Positions 12,537 to 17,689 of a DNA stretch of 17,689 bases are shown piece after piece. Position 1 is the first letter of the stretch. Each line of letters begins with the position of its first letter. Under the pieces are notes generated by a model that had not been told where the DNA came from, did not search any database, and saw nothing but the letters and a program-made list of their open reading frames with translations. The stretch comes from an uncultured bacterium (GTDB taxonomy: Bacteria; Actinomycetota; Coriobacteriia; Coriobacteriales; Coriobacteriaceae): assembly GCA_905214905.1 (NCBI GenBank), contig CAJMNK010000047.1, positions 1-17,689 of the forward strand. Reading direction: 5' to 3'. A program made the translations under genes and the position numbers.

Positions 12537-14024
12537 ATGTCCACTACCGATGCTTCCCAGATCCACGACCTGCGCTCCGCACTCGACTTTTTGCGTGAGA
12601 TGCCCGGCCAGCTGCTCGAGACCGACACCCAGGTCGATCCCGATGCCGAGGTCTCGGGCGTCTATCGCCACGTCGGTGCCGGCGGCACCGTTATGCGTCC
12701 GACCAAAGAGGGTCCGGCGATGGTCTTCAACAATGTCAAGGGCTTTGACGACGCCAAGGTCTGCATCGGCATGCTTGCCAGCCGCAAGCGCGTTGCCGCC
12801 CTGCTCGACCTGGATGAGGAGCACCTGGGCCTCGAGATCGGCAAGCGCTTCGAGAACCTGATCGCGCCCGAGCAGATCGCCGAGGGTGCGCACGTCGACT
12901 GCCAGGAGGTCGTGTACAAGGCGACCGACGAGGGCTTTGACCTGCGCAAGATCGTTCCCGCTCCTACCAACACGCCCGTCGACGGCGGCCCCTACATCAC
13001 CATGGGCCTCGCCTACGGCACGAGCCCCGACGGCTCCCAGTCCGACGTGACCATCCACCGCTTCTCCTGCGTCGACAAGGACAAGCTCGCCATGTGGATT
13101 ACCCCGGGCAGCCGTCACCTGGGCGCGTTCTTTGACGAGTACTGCCAGCGTGGCGAGGACATGCCCATCTCCATCTCCATCGGCCTGGACCCCGCCGTGT
13201 ACATGTGCTGCGGCTTCGAGGCTCCTACCACGCCGCTCGGCTTCAACGAGCTGCAGATCGCCGGCGCCCTGCGCGGCCACGCCGTCGAGCTCGCCGACTG
13301 TGTCACCGTTCCGCAGAAGTGCATTGCCAATGCCGAGTACGTGCTCGAGGGCTACCTCATGCACGACGAAACCATCAACGAGGACGTCAACGGCCACGGC
13401 TACGCCATGCCCGAGTTCCCCGGCTACACCGGTGGCGCCAAGGTATGCCCGGTGATCAAGATCACCGCCGTCACCACGCGCGTCAACCCCATTATGGAGA
13501 GCTGCATCGGCCCTTCGCACGAGCACGTTTCCATGGCCGGTATCCCCACCGAGGCTTCCATCTACAAGATGGTCGAGACCGCTATCCCGGGCCGCCTGCT
13601 CAACGTCCACGCTGCCCCCTGCGGCGGCGGCAAGTTCGTTGCCATCATGCAGTTCAAGAAGTCGAGCAAAAATGACGAGGGCCGTCAGCGCAACGCCGCC
13701 ATGCTCGCCTTCTCGGCGTTCTCCGAGCTCAAGCACGTCATCCTCGTTGACGAGGATGTCGACATCTTCGATATGAGCGACGTGATGTGGGCCATGACCA
13801 CGCGCTTCCAGGCCGACGTCGACCTCATCACCATCCCCGGCTGCCACTGCCACGTGCTCGACCCGTCCAACGACCCCGCGTTCGATCCTTCGATCCGCGA
13901 GCACGGCATCGCCTGCAAGGCCATCTTCGACTGCACGGTTCCGTTCGACCTCAAGAAGAATTTCATCCGCTCGCAGTTCATGGAGATCGACACAGATAAG
14001 TGGGCAGCAGAGCTCGCTTTCTAG
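12537..14024 (+). CDS. UbiD-family prenylated-FMN-dependent (de)carboxylase
   Basis: A 495-aa cytoplasmic enzyme of the UbiD family, which uses prenylated FMN and a metal to remove or add CO2 on aromatic or alpha,beta-unsaturated acids. Recognisable segments: TIHRFSCVDKDKLAMWITPG (172-191) with Arg175, a candidate for the conserved Arg; AEYVLEG (266-272) with a Glu pair in the expected catalytic region; MPEFPGYTG (291-299); and VDEDVDIFDMSDVMWAMTTR (404-423) with LDPSND nearby. The C-terminal IACKAIFDCTVPF is like the phenolic-acid (gallate/protocatechuate) subgroup rather than ubiquinone-synthesis UbiD, a judgement from memory. The start at 12537 follows AAAGGAG by 6 nt; the frame is open further upstream but the leader looks non-coding. 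The UbiX gene follows after 33 nt. The substrate is not determined. Confidence 0.92.
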   Translation: MSTTDASQIHDLRSALDFLREMPGQLLETDTQVDPDAEVSGVYRHVGAGGTVMRPTKEGPAMVFNNVKGFDDAKVCIGMLASRKRVAALLDLDEEHLGLEIGKRFENLIAPEQIAEGAHVDCQEVVYKATDEGFDLRKIVPAPTNTPVDGGPYITMGLAYGTSPDGSQSDVTIHRFSCVDKDKLAMWITPGSRHLGAFFDEYCQRGEDMPISISIGLDPAVYMCCGFEAPTTPLGFNELQIAGALRGHAVELADCVTVPQKCIANAEYVLEGYLMHDETINEDVNGHGYAMPEFPGYTGGAKVCPVIKITAVTTRVNPIMESCIGPSHEHVSMAGIPTEASIYKMVETAIPGRLLNVHAAPCGGGKFVAIMQFKKSSKNDEGRQRNAAMLAFSAFSELKHVILVDEDVDIFDMSDVMWAMTTRFQADVDLITIPGCHCHVLDPSNDPAFDPSIREHGIACKAIFDCTVPFDLKKNFIRSQFMEIDTDKWAAELAF

Positions 14025-14057
14025 TGCGTAGCCCTATCAAGTAGTCAAGGAGTTGTC

Positions 14058-14636
14058 ATGCCTGAGTCTTCTGTCCGTCCCCGTCGCATTGTCGTTGGCG
14101 TGTCTGGCGCCAGCGGCGCTGCGCTGGGTCTCGAGTGTCTCAAGTGCCTGCGTCAGGCCGGTGCCGAGTCGGCGCTTGTCGTCACGCGTGGGGGAGAGAT
14201 CACCATCGAGCAGGAGCTCGGCATGACGCTCGACGAGTTTGCCACGCATGCCGATGTGGTCTACGACAACAAGAACATCGGCGCCGCCATCGCAAGCGGC
14301 ACCTATCCGGTCGACGGCATGATCGTGGCCCCGTGCTCCATGAAGACGCTCGCCGGCATCGCGAGCGGCTACAGCGACAATCTGTTGCTGCGTGCGGCCG
14401 ACGTGCAGATGAAAGAGCAGCGCCGCCTGGTGCTCATGGTGCGCGAGACGCCCTTCAGCGCCATTCATGTCGACAACATGGCGCGCCTTGCGCGCGTACC
14501 GGGCGTCATGCTCATGCCGCCCATGCTCACGTTTTACAACGGCCCCGCCACGCTCGATGACGCGGTGCACCACATCGCCGCCAAGGCGCTCGAGGCCGTC
14601 GGCGTGTCATGCGCAAACTATAAGCGCTGGTCATAG
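14058..14636 (+). CDS. ubiX: UbiX-family flavin prenyltransferase
   Basis: A 192-aa flavoprotein that attaches a dimethylallyl unit to reduced FMN, giving prenylated FMN for UbiD enzymes. Family marks in order: VVGVSGASGAALG (12-24) for FMN phosphate, APCSMKTLAGIASGYSDNL (91-109), the AADVQMKEQRRLVLMVRETPF region (113-133) and NMARL followed by MPPMLTFYNGP. The length is typical. AAGGAG lies 5 nt before the ATG. The gene closes the operon after UbiD, and a strong terminator begins 33 nt after its stop. The order transporter-ubiD-ubiX recalls phenolic acid decarboxylase loci such as lpdBCD and bsdBCD. No small BsdD-like third subunit is seen beside it; the upstream LpdD-like fusion may take that role. 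Confidence 0.94.
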   Translation: MPESSVRPRRIVVGVSGASGAALGLECLKCLRQAGAESALVVTRGGEITIEQELGMTLDEFATHADVVYDNKNIGAAIASGTYPVDGMIVAPCSMKTLAGIASGYSDNLLLRAADVQMKEQRRLVLMVRETPFSAIHVDNMARLARVPGVMLMPPMLTFYNGPATLDDAVHHIAAKALEAVGVSCANYKRWS

Positions 14637-14669
14637 GCGTCTTTAGGGTAGGATACGAGTAGTGTTTGA

Positions 14670-14698
14670 GCCCGCTGCCCCTGTGGGCGGCGGGCTTT
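14670..14698 (+). terminator. Intrinsic terminator after ubiX
   Basis: GCCCGCTGCCC (14670-14680) and GGGCGGCGGGC (14685-14695) form an 11-bp stem with one U-G pair and a CTGT loop, followed by TTTGT. It ends the transporter-ubiD-ubiX unit and separates it from the MerR gene, whose start codon is 30 nt further on. Confidence 0.75.
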
Positions 14699-14728
14699 GT
14701 GCGCAAAAAGGATGTGTCGGGAGGACCT

Positions 14729-15598
14729 ATGCAGACGGGCATGTATGCGATTAGCGAGATGGCGAGTTTGTTTAACGTTTCGCGCCAAACGCTCATCTAC
14801 TACGACAAGATCGGCCTGTTTAAGCCCGCCGTGGTTAACGAAAAAGGCTACCGTTTCTATTCGCCCACGCAGATCCCGCTCATGCGTCTGATCTGCATGC
14901 TGCGCGACCTAGGGCTCGAACTCGACGAGATTGACCGCCTGACCTCGACGTTCGACATCGGAGAGATGACCGATCACCTGCGCTCGCGGGTGCAGGCGCT
15001 CGATGAGCAGATTGCCGGGCTCAAAGCCGAGCGTTCGAGCGTGCAGGAGCGTCTGAGCTTTTACGACGAGGCGGTTTACTGGCGCGAGCGCGAGGGTAGG
15101 CCGGAGCTCAAGCAATTCGAGCGCCGCTACGTGGTCTTTGAGGAGTTTCCGGGCGATATCGAGCGCGGCCGCTCGATGCTCCATCCCACGCTCATGCGGG
15201 CCATCCTGCGCATGCGTGCGTTGACGGGCACGCGCCCTATGCGCGGCTGGGGTGCCATGCTGCGTCGCGAGGCGCTGCATTCCGACGACCCTATTGCCGG
15301 CGCCGGCTCCTTTGCCGTGCTGCCGCGCGGTGCCGAGGAGCTGCTGCCGAGCGATCCCGCCGAGCTGGCAGAGATTGGCATCGAGGTGCTGCCCGAGGGC
15401 ACATATCTGTGCATGAGCCGCTGGGGCATGCCATACGAGCCCGAGGGCATCCGCGCCATCGTTGCCTGCATGGACGAGCACGCGCTCCAGCCTATCGGCA
15501 ACGCCTTCGACTTTTGCTACCTCGATACCACGAGCTACGACGAGTCCCACCAAGAGGACTTCTGCTGCATCCAAATCCCCGTTACCCTCCAGATGTGA
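14729..15598 (+). CDS. MerR-family regulator with GyrI/BmrR-like effector domain
   Basis: A 289-aa regulator. Residues 2-75 form the MerR winged helix: YAISEMASLFNVSRQTLIYY, DKIGLFKPA, then KGYRFYSPTQIPLMRLICMLRDLGLELDEI. A coiled coil (about 80-125: LRSRVQALDEQIAGLKAERS) mediates dimerisation. The C-terminal half (about 130-289) ends in CCIQIPVTL, typical of GyrI-like effector-binding domains that sense hydrophobic compounds. Such regulators untwist promoters with 19-20 bp spacers; none is obvious here. GGGAGGA lies 4 nt before the ATG. Lying directly downstream of ubiX, it could sense the aromatic acid or product, but this is unproven. Its last codon and stop fall inside a perfect 29-bp REP-like palindrome. 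Confidence 0.88.
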   Translation: MQTGMYAISEMASLFNVSRQTLIYYDKIGLFKPAVVNEKGYRFYSPTQIPLMRLICMLRDLGLELDEIDRLTSTFDIGEMTDHLRSRVQALDEQIAGLKAERSSVQERLSFYDEAVYWREREGRPELKQFERRYVVFEEFPGDIERGRSMLHPTLMRAILRMRALTGTRPMRGWGAMLRREALHSDDPIAGAGSFAVLPRGAEELLPSDPAELAEIGIEVLPEGTYLCMSRWGMPYEPEGIRAIVACMDEHALQPIGNAFDFCYLDTTSYDESHQEDFCCIQIPVTLQM

Positions 15599-15702
15599 CA
15601 AAGGGACAGTCCCTTTGTCACATTCGCGGCATGGCTGCCGCCCAAACCATCACAACATTCGATGAAAATCTCGAAAACGAGGAAAAGCGTCGAATGTTGT
15701 GA
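15594..15702 (+). repeat. REP-like composite: perfect 29-bp palindrome plus conserved hairpin
   Basis: The palindrome at 15594-15622 has perfect 14-bp arms (TGTGACAAAGGGAC / GTCCCTTTGTCACA) around a single A. It contains the MerR stop TGA (15596-15598). Next comes a small hairpin GCGGCA-tggc-TGCCGC (15626-15641), absent from the other copy. A hairpin with perfect 13-bp arms follows, TCACAACATTCGA (15650-15662) and TCGAATGTTGTGA (15690-15702), enclosing CTCG-AAAA-CGAG. A short TTTT follows at 15706-15709. It probably also ends MerR transcription. Confidence 0.82.
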
Positions 15703-15793
15703 CGCTTTTCCTGTCTGTGCCGGCGAGCTCCCGTGTCATCTGGGGGTATAAGGCTAGCAAGTGTTTATTTGCGAGGCCAAGGGGGCGCCCCGT

Positions 15794-16663
15794 ATGGATA
15801 TCGATAACTTTGAATGGTGGTATAGCGAGGGCGAGGCTCCGGACGAAGAGTGGGACGAGCCCGCGCCGTGTGACGTGTCGAGCGACGAGGACGAGACCGG
15901 CAACGATGCCGGTGTCGAGCCTGAAGCCGCTTCCGATGCCGCCGAACCCCTAACCTTTGAACAGGCTTGGGCCCAGGCCGAGGCCGACGAGGCGAAGGCC
16001 GATGCCACGGCCACGCTCGGCGAGCCGGCTGATATGTCGATCTCGCCGGCAAAGACCCCACAGCCGCGCCATACCATCGACCCCGGCAGCACGGCATCCT
16101 TCAGCATACTCGACGTGCCCGCGCAGGGTGCCCAGGCGCCCGCCCCCACCCATCGCCCCAACCTGGCTCGCGAGGAAGACGCGGGCCGTCGCTCTCCGCT
16201 CGGCCCCATTCTCATCGCCTTTATGGCCGGCGTCATCGCTTGCTCGGCGATCGGCAGCATCTGGGGTCATGTCGAGCAGCAGCGCCAAGACGCCGCCAAG
16301 GTCGAGATGTCTGTCGAGCAATCGCTCAGCCGCACGCGCTCGGTGCATGTGTCGGTCGAGGTTAAGGACGGTGCGACATGGGACACCGCCCGCGGCGACA
16401 GCCAGATGCTCGTCCATATCGTGGGTCGCACGCTCAAGGGACAAGCAATCGACGAGTATCAATACGTCAATTCCGAAGGTGACGGTATCGAGCTCAAGCC
16501 CGGCGACTACGAGCTCACGGTCGATGAGCCGCCCGTCGCCACCGACGGCACGCGTTACCGCGCCTCAAAGCGCATGGTTCCGGTGAGCTTTAATTCACAG
16601 GCGCCCGATACGGTCGATAGCACGCCGCAGGGCGGGTTTGACCTTTACGCTATTGCTCAATAA
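15794..16663 (+). CDS. Acidic single-pass membrane protein with extracellular beta-rich domain
   Basis: A 289-aa protein I do not recognise. Residues 1-80 are strongly acidic (EGEAPDEEWDEP, SSDEDETGNDAG) and low-complexity, and 81-135 are Pro/Ala-rich with a basic end (GRRS). One hydrophobic helix spans about 136-157 (LGPILIAFMAGVIACSAIGSIW). The C-terminal 110 residues look like a small beta-sandwich: SVHVSVEVKDG, HIVGRTLKGQAI, LKPGDYELTV and a final VPVSF, similar to CnaB/prealbumin-like folds. With no signal peptide and positives after the acidic part, the N-terminus is likely cytoplasmic and the C-terminus outside. Start choice: ATG 15794 (MDIDNF) follows AAGGGGG loosely; GTG 15761 with AAGG 7 nt upstream is the alternative and adds 11 residues. 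TATAAG at 15747-15752 may be a -10 box. Confidence 0.72.
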   Translation: MDIDNFEWWYSEGEAPDEEWDEPAPCDVSSDEDETGNDAGVEPEAASDAAEPLTFEQAWAQAEADEAKADATATLGEPADMSISPAKTPQPRHTIDPGSTASFSILDVPAQGAQAPAPTHRPNLAREEDAGRRSPLGPILIAFMAGVIACSAIGSIWGHVEQQRQDAAKVEMSVEQSLSRTRSVHVSVEVKDGATWDTARGDSQMLVHIVGRTLKGQAIDEYQYVNSEGDGIELKPGDYELTVDEPPVATDGTRYRASKRMVPVSFNSQAPDTVDSTPQGGFDLYAIAQ

Positions 16664-16742
16664 CTGCGCCTGACGCTCAACCCCGCCGCCAAGAGTGGGA
16701 CAATAGCCCTCGATACTGTTGTTTATTTTTGGAGGAAGTAGC

Positions 16743-17636
16743 ATGTCCACCGTCACTACCATCAAGCGCGGCGGCCTCACCGCGGCCATCGATTCCATGG
16801 GTGCCCAGCTCACGAGTCTTGCCCTCAACGGCAACGAGTATCTGTGGCAGGGCGACCCGGCCTTTTGGGGCAAGCACGCGCCCATTCTGTTCCCCATCGT
16901 GGGCTCGCTGCGCAACAACACTGCGACGTCTGCGGCCGGTACCTGCGAGATGCCGCGCCACGGACTCGCGCGCATCGTCGAGCACAAGCTGGTCGAGGTC
17001 TCCGAGGACGGCTCGTCCGTCACCTACGAGATCACCGACACGCCCGAGTCGCTCAAGGCTTTCCCCTTCCACTTTAAGCTCAGCATGACCTATGCCCTAA
17101 CCGGCGACGCCACGCTCACGCAGACCTTTGCCGTTACGAACACCGGCGACGTGGACCTGCCGTTCTCGGTGGGCGGCCACCCTGCATTTAACGTGCCCGC
17201 CCCCGGTGCCGAGGACGAGACGTTCGAGGATTACGAGCTGGCGTTTACCGAGGCTTGGACCAACGAGGCCCCCATCATCACGCCCGATGGCCTCATGACG
17301 TTTGAGGGTAGCTACAAGGCCCCCGATAACTCTGACGTGCTGCCCATCACGCACCGTAGCTTCGATAACGACGCCATCATGTTCACCGATACCCCGGGCT
17401 CCACGCTCACGCTGCGCGGTCGCAAGTCGGGCCACGGCGTCAAGATCGACTTTGAGGGCTTTAAGTACATTGGCGTGTGGTCTGCCGCCAACGACGCCCC
17501 GTTTGTGGCGCTTGAGCCTTGGACCGGCCACACCACCATGGACACCGAGGACGACGTCTTTGAGCACAAGGTCAACACCATTGCGCTGGCGCCGGGCGAG
17601 ACAGACGTCCGCAGCTTTAGCGTCACCTTGCTCTAG
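16743..17636 (+). CDS. Aldose 1-epimerase family protein (LacX-like)
   Basis: A 297-aa beta-sandwich sugar epimerase relative. Marks: LWQGDPAFWGKHAPILFPIVG (34-54), RHGLAR with His73 and Arg77, GGHPAFNVP with His146 as a likely acid, and FVALEPW with Glu258 as the likely base. The order and spacing fit the LacX-like branch of galactose mutarotases, which convert the alpha and beta anomers of an aldose or a hexose-6-phosphate. No sugar operon is adjacent, so the substrate is open. The ATG at 16743 was chosen for GGAGGA 6 nt upstream. The C-terminus is complete, and a GC-rich hairpin follows at once. Confidence 0.9.
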   Translation: MSTVTTIKRGGLTAAIDSMGAQLTSLALNGNEYLWQGDPAFWGKHAPILFPIVGSLRNNTATSAAGTCEMPRHGLARIVEHKLVEVSEDGSSVTYEITDTPESLKAFPFHFKLSMTYALTGDATLTQTFAVTNTGDVDLPFSVGGHPAFNVPAPGAEDETFEDYELAFTEAWTNEAPIITPDGLMTFEGSYKAPDNSDVLPITHRSFDNDAIMFTDTPGSTLTLRGRKSGHGVKIDFEGFKYIGVWSAANDAPFVALEPWTGHTTMDTEDDVFEHKVNTIALAPGETDVRSFSVTLL

Positions 17637-17638
17637 AG

Positions 17639-17666
17639 GGTCCGCCGTTCTAGCGAACGGCGGACC
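17639..17666. terminator. Perfect 12-bp hairpin after the epimerase gene
   Basis: GGTCCGCCGTTC and GAACGGCGGACC pair perfectly around TAGC, starting 2 nt after the stop codon. No T-run follows, so it may be a terminator of the T-less kind seen in high-GC bacteria, or an mRNA 3'-end stabiliser. Confidence 0.6.
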
Positions 17667-17689
17667 GGTCGACGCTGCGCCCCACCCAG

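Noticed and set aside
10730..12628. 632-codon minus-strand open frame opposite the permease
   Set aside because: Extreme Asp/Glu/Gly/His/Arg composition and no family features. The plus-strand frame encodes a convincing membrane transporter with a ribosome site.
12477..13904. 475-codon minus-strand open frame opposite the UbiD-family gene
   Set aside because: Composition is that of an antisense shadow (Gly/Val/Asp/His-rich), with no motifs. UbiD is clear on the other strand.

Overview
The window is GC-rich DNA, almost fully coded, with AGGAGG-type ribosome sites, 8-bp ATGA(N)TAA gene overlaps and several families of short palindromic repeats. Gene content and style suggest a gut Coriobacteriia actinobacterium, most likely Collinsella or a close relative. 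This is an inference from memory of such genomes; there is no rRNA or tRNA here to prove it. Layout: (1) 100-4420, minus strand: a MarR regulator and two half-transporters of a heterodimeric ABC exporter form one translationally coupled operon behind a clear sigma-70-type promoter carrying a likely operator. (2) 4421-4900: non-coding, with an imperfect 152-bp palindrome. (3) 4901-6047, plus: a pyridoxal/pyridoxamine kinase coupled to a small Cys-rich TIGR04076-type protein. (4) 6049-7857: an AAA_14/DUF4143 ATPase with a PD-(D/E)XK-like C-terminus, preceded by three 12-bp repeats at exactly 33-bp period and bracketed by two copies of an ~80-bp palindromic repeat. It looks like an inserted cassette. 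(5) 7895-9628, minus: a low-molecular-weight tyrosine phosphatase downstream of an MFS exporter. (6) 9790-14636, plus: the most interesting block. It holds a fusion of an LpdD-like (prenyl-flavin chaperone-like) domain to an Idi-type Nudix domain, an SLC13/DASS-like carboxylate transporter, a UbiD-family decarboxylase and a UbiX flavin prenyltransferase. (7) 14729-17636, plus: a MerR/GyrI-like regulator, an acidic single-pass membrane protein and an aldose 1-epimerase-like protein. How the genes may work together: UbiX makes prenylated FMN, which UbiD needs for reversible decarboxylation of an aromatic or unsaturated acid. The SLC13-like permease could import the acid. The upstream fusion joins a maturation/chaperone-like domain to an isoprenoid-diphosphate enzyme, suggesting local supply of the dimethylallyl donor for UbiX. 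The Idi-like domain appears to have its active-site cysteine displaced by one position, so its reaction is uncertain. Repeats: a 29-bp palindrome containing ATGTGACAAAGG lies at the 3' ends of three genes. In two of them it supplies the last codon and the stop codon, and there it is followed by a second, nearly identical hairpin.
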